A DNA stretch of 64,000 nt from Lachnospiraceae bacterium (GCA_910575445.1 CAJTFW010000010.1:1-64000), one strand, 5' to 3'. Positions 10,734 to 20,258 are shown, counted from the stretch's first letter. Numbers and translations are program-made. The notes: generated by a model from the sequence alone, not told the origin.

Positions 10734-12005
10734 TTGGCAGGTATGTTATTGACCCAGAACAATATGTTGATTATAGGTGATGTGGCGCGAATCCTTGGAT
10801 GGATTATGGATGTGTTGTTCAATTTTCTAAACAATGTATTTGGTATACAGAATATTGGTCTGTGTATTATTTTATTTACAATTATTATCTATCTTCTGAT
10901 GTTGCCACTTACGATAAAACAGCAGAAATTTTCCAAATTATCGGCAAAGATGAATCCAGAGCTAGAGCAGATTCGGAAAAAATATCAGAATAAAAAAGAC
11001 AATAATTCCATGATGGCTATGAATGAGGAGACACAGGCAATCTATGCAAAATATGGAGTGTCTCCAACAGGAAGCTGTGTGCAACTTTTGATTCAGTTCC
11101 CGATTCTTCTTGCACTTTACCGTGTAATTATGAATGTGCCAGCTTATGTAGGTGGTGTAAAAGCAGTCTTTATAGATCTTGCCAATCAGATACTAGAAGC
11201 AGATGGCGGTCGGGCCTTTATGGAGCAGCTTGCCGCAGATGGCAGAATCTTTTTGGAAAATAAAGATTTTACACAGGTTAATACGATTATTGATGTCTTG
11301 TATAAGCTGCAGGAATCTGGCAATGCTACTTGGCAGATGTTGATTGACCGTTATCCTGATATGGAATCGATGATTGTTACCACGCAGTCCTCGATTAATC
11401 ATATGAACAATTTTGGTATTAATATTGCAAATTCTCCGTGGAATATTGCAAAGTCTTCTATCGCATCCGGTTCGATGCTACTGCTTGCCGGTGCTATTTT
11501 AGTGCCATTTCTTGCATGGTTTACCCAGTGGATCAATGTTAAGATGATGCCACAGCCATCGATGGGAGACGATACCAACAACACGATGAATTCGACAATG
11601 AAATCGATGAATACCTTTATGCCTTTGATGTCTGCATGGTTCTGTATGACACTTCCTGCGGGTATGGGCATCTACTGGATTATTGGTGCGGTAGTACGTG
11701 CGATTCAGCAGTGGTCGATTAATAAATATCTAGATAAACTTGACTTAGATGAAGTTGTTAAGAAAAATATTGAGAAAAACAATCGGATTCGTGAGAAAAA
11801 AGGTCTTCCTCCACAGAAGATTAGTGATATTGCCAAGACAAATGTAAAAGCGATTGACAATAGTAAGAAGACGGAAAAGACGGAGGAAGAGAAACGTGCA
11901 GCCATAGAAGCCTCGACGAATTATTATAAAAATGTAGACAAACCAGGAAGTCTTGCTTCGAAGGCGGCAATGGTAGCAAAATATAATGAGAAAACGAAGA
12001 AGTAA
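10734..12005 (+). CDS. yidC: Membrane protein insertase YidC/Oxa1 family
   Basis: YidC, 423 residues, inserts and folds membrane proteins, alone or with Sec. It shows a hydrophobic N-terminal segment (about 40-60), the conserved charged loop PLTIKQQKFSKLSAKMNPE, and further membrane segments near 120-150, 235-260 and 300-330. The C-terminal tail is lysine-rich. AGGAGG sits seven bases before a TTG at 10734, while the nearest ATG (10743) is 16 bases away, so the TTG start is preferred. Confidence 0.95.
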   Translation: MAGMLLTQNNMLIIGDVARILGWIMDVLFNFLNNVFGIQNIGLCIILFTIIIYLLMLPLTIKQQKFSKLSAKMNPELEQIRKKYQNKKDNNSMMAMNEETQAIYAKYGVSPTGSCVQLLIQFPILLALYRVIMNVPAYVGGVKAVFIDLANQILEADGGRAFMEQLAADGRIFLENKDFTQVNTIIDVLYKLQESGNATWQMLIDRYPDMESMIVTTQSSINHMNNFGINIANSPWNIAKSSIASGSMLLLAGAILVPFLAWFTQWINVKMMPQPSMGDDTNNTMNSTMKSMNTFMPLMSAWFCMTLPAGMGIYWIIGAVVRAIQQWSINKYLDKLDLDEVVKKNIEKNNRIREKKGLPPQKISDIAKTNVKAIDNSKKTEKTEEEKRAAIEASTNYYKNVDKPGSLASKAAMVAKYNEKTKK

Positions 12006-12020
12006 AGGGGAAAAACAAGA

Positions 12021-12740
12021 ATGGAATATCGTGAATTTACAGGCAAGACCGTAAATGATGCTGTAATGGAAGCTGCGATATCATTTGGAATCACTTCAGC
12101 AGAAGTTGATTTTTATGTGATTGAGAAAGAAAGTAAAGGATTTCTTGGGATTGGGAGTAAGCCAGCGAAAATCGGTGCCCGTAAGATTTTAACAGCCAAA
12201 GAGCGGGCAGGCGAATTTTTGGAGAAAGTCTTCGCTGCTATGGAGATTCAAGTTGGTGTAAATATTGTAGAGAATCAAGAAGACGGTGTGATGAATATCG
12301 ACTTGTCCGGGGAGGATATGGGTGTATTAATCGGCAAGAGAGGACAGACTTTGGATTCCCTTCAGTATCTTGTAAGCCTTGTGGTAAACAAAGGGGAAGA
12401 AGACTATGTTCGTGTCAAGGTGGATACAGAGAATTATCGCCAGAGAAGAAAAGATACCCTTGAAAATCTAGCAAAAAATATCTCACAGAAGGTTAAGAGA
12501 ACCGGTAAGACTATCACATTAGAGCCTATGAATCCCTATGAGAGAAGAGTGATTCACTCGGCGCTTCAGGGAGACCGTTATGTGGAGACGCACAGTGAAG
12601 GAGAAGAACCTTTCCGTCGTGTGGTGGTAGCGCTAAAAGAAGGCGTTCGTCCAAGGGATAACAACAACCGTCATCGCCGTTATAACAACAATCGGAATTA
12701 TAATCGAAACAATAATAAAAAGGGTGGAGGACGCGAATAA
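12021..12740 (+). CDS. jag: RNA-binding protein Jag (KhpB/EloR)
   Basis: This 239-residue protein has three domains: an N-terminal Jag_N domain (about 1-52, ending KESKGFLGIGSKPAKI), a KH domain with the GKRGQTLDSLQYLV loop (about 110-125), and an R3H domain (about 145-205, with NPYERRVIHSAL). A low-complexity tail is rich in asparagine and arginine. The family binds RNA and influences cell elongation and division in Gram-positives. It follows yidC by 15 bases, as is usual. Its stop codon lies in the loop of a strong terminator. Confidence 0.95.
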   Translation: MEYREFTGKTVNDAVMEAAISFGITSAEVDFYVIEKESKGFLGIGSKPAKIGARKILTAKERAGEFLEKVFAAMEIQVGVNIVENQEDGVMNIDLSGEDMGVLIGKRGQTLDSLQYLVSLVVNKGEEDYVRVKVDTENYRQRRKDTLENLAKNISQKVKRTGKTITLEPMNPYERRVIHSALQGDRYVETHSEGEEPFRRVVVALKEGVRPRDNNNRHRRYNNNRNYNRNNNKKGGGRE

Positions 12741-12753
12741 GCGTCCTCTTTTT
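12727..12753 (+). terminator. Intrinsic terminator after jag
   Basis: GAGGACGC (12727-12734) pairs perfectly with GCGTCCTC (12741-12748) around a six-base loop that contains the jag stop codon. Five Ts follow. It ends the rpmH-jag transcript unless read through into mnmE. Confidence 0.9.
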
Positions 12754-12773
12754 GCAGGATGGAGGAAAATAGG

Positions 12774-14153
12774 ATGTTAAGAAGCGATACGATTGCAGCA
12801 GTGGCCACTTCGATGAATGCTTCGGGAATCGGCATTATCAGAATTAGCGGAACAGAGTCTATCTCCATCGTAGAAAAGATTTTCTGCCCGGCAAAGAAGC
12901 AGAAAAAATTGACAGAGCAAAAGAGCTATACCATCCACTATGGGACGATTGTAGAAGATGGAGAAGTCTTAGATGAGGTGATTGTTCTGTTAATGAGAGG
13001 GCCTCACAGTTATACTGCAGAAGATACCGTTGAAATTGACTGTCATGGCGGTGTCTATGTGATGCATCAGATATTAAATCTGGTGATAAAAAAAGGAGCC
13101 AGAGTGGCAGAGCCTGGAGAATTTACCAAGAGGGCATTTCTAAATGGAAGAATTGATTTATCTCAGGCAGAAGCTGTCATTGATGTTATCTCATCACAAA
13201 ACACTTACGCATTAAAAAGTTCCATTCAACAGTTAAAAGGTTCTGTACAAAGGCTTATAAAAAGTATTCGAGAAAAGGTTCTCTATGAGATTGCCTATAT
13301 TGAATCTGCTCTTGACGACCCGGAACATATCAGCCTTGAAGGATATCCTGAAAGTCTTCATAAGAAAATTAAGGAGCTGCTTCAAGAAATAGAGAGACTT
13401 CTAAAAGAATCTGAACAGGGTAAAATCTTACGGGAAGGGATTCGTACAGCTATTATTGGAAAACCAAATGCCGGAAAATCCTCTCTGTTAAATGCACTTC
13501 TTGGAGAGGAGCGCGCGATTGTCACAGAGATTGCAGGGACAACAAGAGATACTTTAGAAGAACAGATTCGTCTTCGTGGCTTGACTTTGCAGATGATTGA
13601 TACTGCCGGGATTCGAAAGACTGGCGATAAAATAGAACAGATAGGCGTCGAGCGCGCAAAACAGATGATGGAGGAAGCAGACCTTATTCTGTATGTTATT
13701 GATGCTTCTTCTGCACTTGATGAAAATGATAAGGAGATTATGCCACTTTTAAAAGAAAAGCGGGTAATTGTACTGTTAAATAAGACAGACCTTCAGGAGA
13801 GAATTACAGCAGAAGAGGTACAGAGATTTTTAGAGAAGCCTGTGATACGTATCTCTGCCAAAGAAGAAAAAGGTCTAAGCGAGCTGGCAGATAAGATAGA
13901 ACAGATGTTCTTAACAGGAGGATTAAGCTGGAACGATGAAGTATATCTGACCAATCTTCGACAGAAGACAGCGATGGAAGAAGCAAAGGCAAGTCTTCAA
14001 AAAGTAGAGGAGAGTATCTTACTTGGAATGTCAGAAGATTTTTATTCGATTGATTTGATGGATGCATATGAGGCACTTGGAAGAATTATCGGAGAATCCG
14101 TGGGAGAAGACCTCGTCAACGAAATCTTTGAGAAATTCTGTATGGGAAAATAA
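12774..14153 (+). CDS. mnmE: tRNA uridine-5-carboxymethylaminomethyl synthesis GTPase MnmE
   Basis: MnmE, 459 residues, works with MnmG to modify the wobble uridine of several tRNAs. It has an N-terminal tetrahydrofolate-binding domain and an inserted G domain: G1 GKPNAGKSS (about 225), G3 DTAGI, G4 NKTD. The C-terminus is FCMGK, with the conserved cysteine. An ATG at 12759 is in frame. The one at 12774 is chosen because GGAGG lies eight bases before it and MLRSDTIAAVAT is the family-typical start. Confidence 0.96.
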   Translation: MLRSDTIAAVATSMNASGIGIIRISGTESISIVEKIFCPAKKQKKLTEQKSYTIHYGTIVEDGEVLDEVIVLLMRGPHSYTAEDTVEIDCHGGVYVMHQILNLVIKKGARVAEPGEFTKRAFLNGRIDLSQAEAVIDVISSQNTYALKSSIQQLKGSVQRLIKSIREKVLYEIAYIESALDDPEHISLEGYPESLHKKIKELLQEIERLLKESEQGKILREGIRTAIIGKPNAGKSSLLNALLGEERAIVTEIAGTTRDTLEEQIRLRGLTLQMIDTAGIRKTGDKIEQIGVERAKQMMEEADLILYVIDASSALDENDKEIMPLLKEKRVIVLLNKTDLQERITAEEVQRFLEKPVIRISAKEEKGLSELADKIEQMFLTGGLSWNDEVYLTNLRQKTAMEEAKASLQKVEESILLGMSEDFYSIDLMDAYEALGRIIGESVGEDLVNEIFEKFCMGK

Positions 14154-14165
14154 GGAGAGAAAGAG

Positions 14166-16034
14166 ATGGCATATATAGAAGTGGATACGGATGTGGTGGT
14201 TGTGGGAGCTGGTCATGCAGGATGTGAAGCAGCTCTTGCCTGTGCAAGACTTGGATTATTGACCACCATTTTTACCGTCAGCGTGGACAGCATTGCCCTG
14301 ATGCCCTGTAACCCCAATATCGGTGGAAGCTCTAAAGGACATCTGGTGCGGGAGATTGATGCTCTTGGCGGGGAGATGGGAAAAGTGATTGACAAGACTT
14401 TTATTCAGTCAAAAATGCTTAATCGCTCCAAAGGGCCAGCAGTTCATTCTCTGCGCGCACAGGCAGACAAGGCAGAATATAGCCGTGTCATGCGAAGAGT
14501 CTTAGAACATACAGATAATCTGTGGATTGTGCAGGCAGAAGTAGCCGAGATTCTTGCCAAGGATCAAAAAGTAACAGGGGTTCGTCTGTGTTCTGGTGCC
14601 ATCTACCATGCAAAAGCGGTGATTTTGTGTACAGGTACTTATCTAAAGGCGCGGTGCATCTATGGAGATGTCAGTACTTACACCGGACCAAATGGACTAC
14701 AAGCTGCCAATCATCTAAGCGATTCTCTGCGCGCACTTGGCATCGAATTATATCGCTTTAAGACTGGAACGCCAGCTAGAATTGATAAACGATCGATTGA
14801 TTTTAGTAAGATGGAAGAACAGTTTGGAGATAGGAGAGTGGTTCCTTTTTCTTTTACTACTGACCCAGAATCTGTGCAGATTCCACAAGTATCCTGTTGG
14901 CTGACCTATACCAATGAAAAGACCCATGAGATTATCCGTGCAAATCTAAGTCGCTCGCCTCTGTATTCCGGCGATATCGAAGGAACCGGACCAAGATATT
15001 GCCCGTCCATAGAAGATAAAGTCGTGAGTTTCTCTGATAAAAACAGACATCAGGTCTTTTTAGAGCCGGAGGGACTCTACACCAATGAGATGTATGTTGG
15101 CGGGATGTCAAGCTCTCTGCCAGAAGATGTACAACATGAAATGTATCGAACGGTTCCTGGACTGGAACATGCACAGATTGTCCGCAATGCCTATGCGATT
15201 GAGTACGACTGTATCAACCCACAACAACTTAGCGCTACACTGGAATTTAAAGCAGTCAGTGGGCTTTTTAGTGGCGGACAGTTTAATGGAAGCTCAGGTT
15301 ATGAAGAAGCCGCCGCACAAGGACTTGTTGCGGGCATCAATGCAGCCAGAAAAGTGCTGAAAAAAGAGCAGATTGTCATTGACCGCTCCAAAGGATATAT
15401 CGGTGTACTGATTGATGACCTTGTAACCAAAGAAAATAAAGAGCCTTATCGTATGATGACCTCCCGCTCAGAATATCGCCTGCTTCTGCGTCAGGATAAT
15501 GCTGACCAGAGATTGACACCAATCGGATATGAAGTAGGATTAATCTCCAAAGAGCGCTACGAAAGATTACAAGAAAAGATACAGCTGATACAGACGGAAA
15601 AAGAGCGTTTAGAACATACCATGGTGGGAGCTTCTTCTAAGATACAAGAATTGTTAAAAAAATATCAAAGTGCAGAACTAAAGACTGCGGCTTCTCTAGC
15701 AGAGATTTTGCGTCGGCCTGAGATGAGATATGAATATCTGTCACCGATTGACAAAGAGCGTCCTGTGCTTTCAGAGGAAGTGATTGAGCAGGTGGAGATT
15801 GATATTAAATACGATGGATATATCAAAAGGCAGCTAAAACAAGTGGAACAATTTCGAAAGTTGGAGTCTAAAAAGATACCAGAGAATATAGACTATGATA
15901 AGATACCTAGTCTAAGGTTGGAAGCAGTACAAAAATTAAAATTATGTAAACCTATATCGATAGGACAGGCTTCTAGGATCTCAGGAGTGTCACCAGCGGA
16001 TATTTCAGTATTATTAGTGTATCTAGAAGGGTAA
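14166..16034 (+). CDS. mnmG: tRNA uridine-5-carboxymethylaminomethyl synthesis enzyme MnmG
   Basis: MnmG (GidA), 622 residues, is the FAD-dependent partner of MnmE. Visible are the dinucleotide-binding motif [15 protein letters not shown] (about 11-25), the conserved [22 protein letters not shown] region, and [19 protein letters not shown]. The C-terminal helical domain binds MnmE and tRNA. It begins 12 bases after mnmE, with AAGGAG before the ATG. Confidence 0.98.
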   Translation: MAYIEVDTDVVVVGAGHAGCEAALACARLGLLTTIFTVSVDSIALMPCNPNIGGSSKGHLVREIDALGGEMGKVIDKTFIQSKMLNRSKGPAVHSLRAQADKAEYSRVMRRVLEHTDNLWIVQAEVAEILAKDQKVTGVRLCSGAIYHAKAVILCTGTYLKARCIYGDVSTYTGPNGLQAANHLSDSLRALGIELYRFKTGTPARIDKRSIDFSKMEEQFGDRRVVPFSFTTDPESVQIPQVSCWLTYTNEKTHEIIRANLSRSPLYSGDIEGTGPRYCPSIEDKVVSFSDKNRHQVFLEPEGLYTNEMYVGGMSSSLPEDVQHEMYRTVPGLEHAQIVRNAYAIEYDCINPQQLSATLEFKAVSGLFSGGQFNGSSGYEEAAAQGLVAGINAARKVLKKEQIVIDRSKGYIGVLIDDLVTKENKEPYRMMTSRSEYRLLLRQDNADQRLTPIGYEVGLISKERYERLQEKIQLIQTEKERLEHTMVGASSKIQELLKKYQSAELKTAASLAEILRRPEMRYEYLSPIDKERPVLSEEVIEQVEIDIKYDGYIKRQLKQVEQFRKLESKKIPENIDYDKIPSLRLEAVQKLKLCKPISIGQASRISGVSPADISVLLVYLEG

Positions 16035-16037
16035 AAG

Positions 16038-16757
16038 ATGGAAGATAAGATAAGATATATTCAGGAAAAAATTGCAGAATTAAAGATTCTGATAACAGAA
16101 GAGCAGGCAATGCAACTCTATCAGTATTATAAGATATTGGTGGAAAAAAATAAAGTGATGAATCTTACAGGAATTACAGAGTTTGAGGAGGTTGTACAGA
16201 AGCATTTTGTGGATAGTCTGTCTCTAGTGTGGATAGAGAAGATGGACAGTGTGGATAAATTGATCGACGTTGGAACTGGGGCTGGTTTTCCGGGGATTCC
16301 TTTAAAGATTGTGTATCCGCATCTTCAAGTGACGCTTTTGGATTCTTTAAATAAAAGAGTATTGTTTTTGCAGGAAGTAGTTGAAATATGTAAACTTTCA
16401 GGAGTGGAGACCGTACATGGGAGAGCAGAAGATATTGCCAAAGATGCAAAGTATCGGGAAAAATATGATATATGTGTATCAAGAGCAGTGGCAAATCTGG
16501 CTGTGTTAAGTGAGTATTGCTTGCCTTTTGTAAAGATAAAAGGAAGTTTTGTTGCTTATAAGTCAGGAGATGTAAAGTTAGAAGTGGAAGGAGCAAAAAG
16601 AGCAATAGAGCTGCTTGGGGGAAAGATAGAAAAAGAACAGGAATTTGTACTTCCGGGGTCAGATATTGGGAGATGTCTTGTAAAGATAGAAAAGAAAAAG
16701 GCATGTGCAAAAAAATATCCGAGAAAAGCGGGAGTTGTTTCGAAGGCGCCACTTTAA
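16038..16757 (+). CDS. rsmG: 16S rRNA (guanine527-N7)-methyltransferase RsmG
   Basis: RsmG (GidB), 239 residues, methylates G527 of 16S rRNA using S-adenosylmethionine. It shows NLTGI and then the SAM-binding motif DVGTGAGFPGIPLKI (about 72-86), followed by LLDSLNKRVLFL and the SRAVANLAVL motif. It starts three bases after the mnmG stop with a weak ribosome site, suggesting coupling. In many Firmicutes the par genes follow directly; here a block of about 9.5 kb intervenes. Confidence 0.97.
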   Translation: MEDKIRYIQEKIAELKILITEEQAMQLYQYYKILVEKNKVMNLTGITEFEEVVQKHFVDSLSLVWIEKMDSVDKLIDVGTGAGFPGIPLKIVYPHLQVTLLDSLNKRVLFLQEVVEICKLSGVETVHGRAEDIAKDAKYREKYDICVSRAVANLAVLSEYCLPFVKIKGSFVAYKSGDVKLEVEGAKRAIELLGGKIEKEQEFVLPGSDIGRCLVKIEKKKACAKKYPRKAGVVSKAPL

Positions 16758-16776
16758 AAGGCGCCTTCTAGTTTTT
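16742..16776. terminator. Bidirectional terminator between rsmG and the hydrolase gene
   Basis: GAAGGCGCC (16742-16750) pairs with GGCGCCTTC (16760-16768), followed by CTAGTTTTT. The stem overlaps the end of rsmG. The convergent hydrolase gene ends 12 bases further on, so it probably serves both strands. Confidence 0.85.
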
Positions 16777-16787
16777 GAAATCTATAT

Positions 16788-17750
16788 TTATTTGTGATAT
16801 AGATAGAGCTGAATGTATTTTAAGACTTCTTCTGGTGCTTCTAATTGTGGGAGAAGTCTTGTATAGTCAATATATTCAACTTCAATAGCCGGATTGTAAT
16901 ATTGATATTCCTTGATAGTGGATTCCATATTGGGGATTTCACGGCTTGCAAGGATATGGATATTTTGGTTAATGTTTTTTAGGGTACGAATAATATTGGC
17001 ATTGGTGTATTTTCCTACTAAGCTGGCGTAGAGATTTTTGGCTTTGCGGGCAGTAAGGTGGGCAGATTCAAAGTAGTAGTCTACAAAGGATTCAGGAATG
17101 GATTCCTGGTCATAGAAGTAGTGCTCTTCAAAAGATTGCAATATTTTCTTGCGGCTGGTCTTTAGATGATAGATAAAAGTGCCTATAATGGGTGTTTTTA
17201 GGATAAATTCAGCCGTTTTGGTGCGTTTGGAGGGTGTCTTTTTTAGGCTGTGGATGCTGTCCGGGTTGATAAGAATAAGTTCATCATATGCTTCTTCGTT
17301 GTCGTTGCAGGCACCAAGGATAAAAGAGGCGGATTTTCCAGTGGCGATAACACTGGTTTTCTTTTTTATAATATTGTGGATAAAGTCATTGATTAGTTGG
17401 GTATATAGATAACTTGTGTAAGTGATACTTGGACGCTCAGAAAGACCACATCCTAACAGGTCTATAGCATAGACGGTATGGCTTCTTGAGAGAACAGGAA
17501 TGATTTTATTCCACTCGATAGAAGAACTATCCTCTTTTAAATTATGAATTAAAAGAACAGGTTTTCCTTCTCCACTTACACTGTAGCTAATATCACCGAA
17601 TCTCCAGTGATAAAGTTCTTTATTATGCTTGTCCAGGAGTTCTTTTGAGATAGCCAGTTGGTCTACAGCTTTGTTAATAATGGAGAGAGTAGTTAGGGAG
17701 GTAAGGGTTAGACCGATAAAAGAGAGAGTATAAGCTATTTTTTTATTCAT
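16788..17750 (-). CDS. Alpha/beta hydrolase-fold protein with degenerate active site
   Basis: This 320-residue protein has an N-terminal membrane anchor or uncleaved signal (about 5-25) and an alpha/beta-hydrolase fold (VLLIHNLKEDSSSIEW, YAIDLLGCGLSERP, PQLEAPEEVLKYI). The usual nucleophile elbow G-x-S-x-G reads GKSAS. The residue before the C-terminal L-P-x-L-E-A-P segment, where the catalytic histidine normally stands, is TRL rather than GHL. It may be a pseudoenzyme or use another residue. The fold is clear and the substrate unknown. It lies next to parS1 and convergent to rsmG. Confidence 0.8.
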   Translation of the reverse strand: MNKKIAYTLSFIGLTLTSLTTLSIINKAVDQLAISKELLDKHNKELYHWRFGDISYSVSGEGKPVLLIHNLKEDSSSIEWNKIIPVLSRSHTVYAIDLLGCGLSERPSITYTSYLYTQLINDFIHNIIKKKTSVIATGKSASFILGACNDNEEAYDELILINPDSIHSLKKTPSKRTKTAEFILKTPIIGTFIYHLKTSRKKILQSFEEHYFYDQESIPESFVDYYFESAHLTARKAKNLYASLVGKYTNANIIRTLKNINQNIHILASREIPNMESTIKEYQYYNPAIEVEYIDYTRLLPQLEAPEEVLKYIQLYLYHK

Positions 17751-17825
17751 ATAGGGGACTCCTTTACTTTAGGGGTTTTCTTATGATTGTATACCATATA
17801 GTTACTTACTTCAAGCAGAAAATAA

Positions 17826-17841
17826 TGTTTCACGTGAAACA
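17826..17841. promoter_or_regulatory. parS site 1
   Basis: TGTTTCACGTGAAACA is a perfect match to the bacterial parS consensus bound by ParB/Spo0J. It lies between the divergent hydrolase gene and a small ORF. It is the first of four identical sites in this window. Confidence 0.95.
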
Positions 17842-17856
17842 TAGGGGAGGAGTACA

Positions 17857-18153
17857 ATGCTTAGTTTGGAAGATGTAAATGAGATTTGTCAAAGATTATC
17901 TTTGGAAATTATGGGGAGATTAGAAGAAGACTTTAGTGAAGATGTATCCTGTATTGTATATTATCATGATATTTGTGAGTGTGGAGATGTTAGTATTTAT
18001 CATAGGCATATTGATATAGAATTTGTGTATGGTGAATGTTATGAGATACAGGAGGGGATGAGGTTGTTTCAGGATATTTGTAGATTGTGTGATTTGTCGT
18101 TGGTGGGGGATAAAGAGGAGGAGATTGTTATTTTTCAAAGGGAATTGGGGTAA
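17857..18153 (+). CDS. Hypothetical protein, 98 aa
   Basis: This is a small acidic protein that I do not recognise. It starts MLSLEDVNEICQRL after a strong GGGGAGGAG site seven bases upstream. It has a histidine-rich middle (IYHRHIDIEFVYG) and no membrane segment or zinc motif. It begins 15 bases after parS1, so its transcription may be affected by ParB spreading. A short palindromic element follows its stop by 29 bases. Confidence 0.6.
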   Translation: MLSLEDVNEICQRLSLEIMGRLEEDFSEDVSCIVYYHDICECGDVSIYHRHIDIEFVYGECYEIQEGMRLFQDICRLCDLSLVGDKEEEIVIFQRELG

Positions 18154-18181
18154 AAAGGTTTAAATGATATGAGGGAAGTTA

Positions 18182-18234
18182 GGACGCTAGGGAGGTAGGG
18201 GAGTAGGTTCCTTCCAGACCCCTGTCGAGCGTCC
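18182..18234. repeat. Short palindromic element (copy A)
   Basis: GGACGCT (18182-18188) and AGCGTCC (18228-18234) form the outer arms. Between them is TTCCTTCCAGACCCC (18208-18222), whose reverse complement occurs in the larger element at 23116-23347. TTTCCTCAAAAAAG follows and could end transcription. Together the two copies suggest a mobile or structured intergenic repeat family. Confidence 0.65.
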
Positions 18235-18311
18235 TTTCCTCAAAAAAGTATTCCTATTATATAAATCAACTTAACATCAAATTACTCCTATAATATTTAA
18301 AAGATATTTTG

Positions 18312-18908
18312 CTATATTTTATTTGCCATATTAAGCCGGTTTCTGATTTTTTTATCTTTGATAGGGTATATCTTTTCGATAGGTAAATTTTTAGAATTTA
18401 ATTTTCCATTTTTTCGCTGCTCATTCCATTTTTTTACAAGTGGAGTCATATCTTCTATTTGATAGATGCCCGTATCTAAAAAATCTCTTAAAGTACTTCC
18501 TTTTAGTCCGATTTGGATAGCGGCACGATGGATGGCGTTGCCGTTTATATTTCTGTCAGGGTCCCATTGGCAGTATACAGTGGTCTCTTGAAAAGCTTTT
18601 TCCCATTGTGAACCTGTATAATCGGCAGAGTCCGGTGAAGTTAGAACAGCTTTTTGTAATAATTCCTCAAATTTTTCCTGGTAGATATCAAGAGCTAAGA
18701 TATATTCTTGATTTTTCTTTGTTCCCCAATTAGAACGATACATCATCCAGAGAAACGACGGTTTTATCCAAGTCATACGGTTAAGATTAAAGTTCTCTCC
18801 AAATCTTTGCAACGCAATCGCTTCTTTGGCGATTGTAGAATTGTATGCCTGATAGACGCGAAGGCACTGTCTGTCATATTGTGCAAAGACTTCTTTTATA
18901 TATTCCAT
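18312..18908 (-). CDS. DUF4291 family protein
   Basis: This 198-residue protein matches what I know of DUF4291: an early RVYQAYN segment, AIALQRFGENFNLNRMTWIK, and the signature SFLWMMYRSNWGTKKNQE. Another conserved block is QWDPDRNINGNAIHRAAIQI. The biochemical role of the family is unknown to me. An upstream in-frame start would add nine residues, but AAGGAG lies seven bases before the ATG at 18908, which I chose. It is in the parS-containing block with other small genes on the same strand. Confidence 0.85.
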   Translation of the reverse strand: MEYIKEVFAQYDRQCLRVYQAYNSTIAKEAIALQRFGENFNLNRMTWIKPSFLWMMYRSNWGTKKNQEYILALDIYQEKFEELLQKAVLTSPDSADYTGSQWEKAFQETTVYCQWDPDRNINGNAIHRAAIQIGLKGSTLRDFLDTGIYQIEDMTPLVKKWNEQRKNGKLNSKNLPIEKIYPIKDKKIRNRLNMANKI

Positions 18909-18951
18909 TTGTTTACTCCTTATGTTTATCTGCATCTTTTTACAGCATTAC

Positions 18952-19461
18952 TTATACAGCTGAAAAGTCAAAGATATACATTCCATATCGAGATTTTTGC
19001 CTGTCAAAATAAGCTTCGATTGTTGGCATAGGAAAATGAAATGTTTCGCTTGCCCATTGGATAGCAGCGGCTGTAAATCCTTCGATTTGAATATAACAAT
19101 CCGAAAACTGAATATTTCGCAAAGCAATGATTAGATATAAGTCTTTTGGCAAAAATTTATATAAGTATTTATTTGTCATCTTTAATCCATTATAAAAATA
19201 GGATAATTCATCTGGCGTTAATTGACAATAGTTTTGATTAGGTGCAAGCATAGAATAAAAATATATATGGTTTGCTAATTCTATATAGTTACTTTTATCA
19301 TCTATATTGGGGATTATCTGATATCCTGCTTCAAGCTCTATGGCAATCCCCCATCGCCCTTTTAAAAGGGTATATCTGCTTTTATTCCATATATATTGGT
19401 TTGTATCAATCATCTTGGGCAGTTGTAAAAATCTCAAAAGCTCCCCCACCTTCTTTTTCAT
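18952..19461 (-). CDS. Hypothetical protein, C-terminal part of a probably frameshifted gene
   Basis: This is an open frame of 169 residues, unrecognised. From about residue 25 it reads like a normal globular protein (RYTLLKGRWGIAIELEAGYQ, then an aromatic-rich end). Its first 20 residues (MKKKVGELLRFLQLPK) are the out-of-frame reading of the end of the ORF at 19406-19606, where that frame gives a more protein-like GGGAFEIFTTAQDD. I infer that the two ORFs are halves of one gene of about 220 residues, split by a frameshift in or near the G-run at 19440-19444. Confidence 0.5.
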   Translation of the reverse strand: MKKKVGELLRFLQLPKMIDTNQYIWNKSRYTLLKGRWGIAIELEAGYQIIPNIDDKSNYIELANHIYFYSMLAPNQNYCQLTPDELSYFYNGLKMTNKYLYKFLPKDLYLIIALRNIQFSDCYIQIEGFTAAAIQWASETFHFPMPTIEAYFDRQKSRYGMYIFDFSAV

Positions 19462-19606
19462 AATTATTTTTATTTAAAGTGGTCCAGTTAGAAAAGGTTG
19501 TGGCAATCTTTGTGAAAATTTTGTCTATTGGAAGATTTTCTAACTCGTCCATAATCTCTCCATCACAACATGCCAGCTTATATATTTTCTGATGATTGTG
19601 AATCAC
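19406..19606 (-). CDS. Hypothetical protein, N-terminal part of a probably frameshifted gene
   Basis: This 66-residue ORF has a GTG start at 19606 and a weak ribosome site; an ATG at residue 19 is an alternative. It has no recognised domain. It ends EGGGAFEIFTTAQDD and overlaps the next ORF by 56 bases in another frame. It is best read as the front half of a broken gene. Confidence 0.4.
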   Translation of the reverse strand: MIHNHQKIYKLACCDGEIMDELENLPIDKIFTKIATTFSNWTTLNKNNYEKEGGGAFEIFTTAQDD

Positions 19607-19674
19607 ATTTTCTTTATATTTCTAAAAACTTAAGTCTACGCTCATAATAGAATTCCTTTTTTAAAAAAGTGTTT

Positions 19675-20154
19675 TTAGTGAATTATTTTTACTTTTTGCT
19701 TTCCTGTGTAATTTTTTACAATAATTTTAAAGATACATACAGAATTGGCTTGGGCATCTGAAAATGTGATATCTTTTCCGAATTGTTGGATAAATATTTT
19801 ATTTAGTGCATGCCGCTTATCAGCGGTATTTTCCACAAATTCTGCTACACCATCTCCGACAATGCTAGAATAGTAGTATCCTGAATTACAAGGAATTTCA
19901 GAAAGTTCTGCTTCACCTTCATGAAAGATAGTAAAGCTGACTTTGTTATTTGATTTTAGAATGTCTATTTTTCTGCCTTCTTTGGCACAGTGAAAATAGA
20001 GAATAAAACTATCATCTTTTTGTTCATAACCATAGCTAAGTGGTAATACATATGGAGTATTTTGGTCAATCATAGCGATACTAGCTGTTTTACATGTATC
20101 TAATATACTTATGATTGTTTTTTTGTCTTCTACTTTTCTGTCTTTTCTTCTCAT
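19675..20154 (-). CDS. Pyridoxamine 5'-phosphate oxidase-fold flavin protein (NimA/NimC type)
   Basis: This 159-residue protein has a split-barrel FMN-binding fold. It starts MRRKDRKVEDKKTIISIL, typical of the Nim-like subfamily. Further family marks are TPYVLPLSYGYE, YFHCAKEGRKIDIL and the SSIVGDGVAEFVE strand. Some Nim proteins reduce 5-nitroimidazole drugs; many others are uncharacterised oxidoreductases, so drug resistance should not be assumed. It stands alone, between unrelated small genes. Confidence 0.82.
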   Translation of the reverse strand: MRRKDRKVEDKKTIISILDTCKTASIAMIDQNTPYVLPLSYGYEQKDDSFILYFHCAKEGRKIDILKSNNKVSFTIFHEGEAELSEIPCNSGYYYSSIVGDGVAEFVENTADKRHALNKIFIQQFGKDITFSDAQANSVCIFKIIVKNYTGKQKVKIIH

Positions 20155-20258
20155 TTTATATAGCCTTTATTTTCTCTAAATACTTATATTTGTACAATTT
20201 CAATTTTATTTTTGGTTTGTTCATAATAATCTCCTTTTCTTAAAAGTATACCTAGTGC

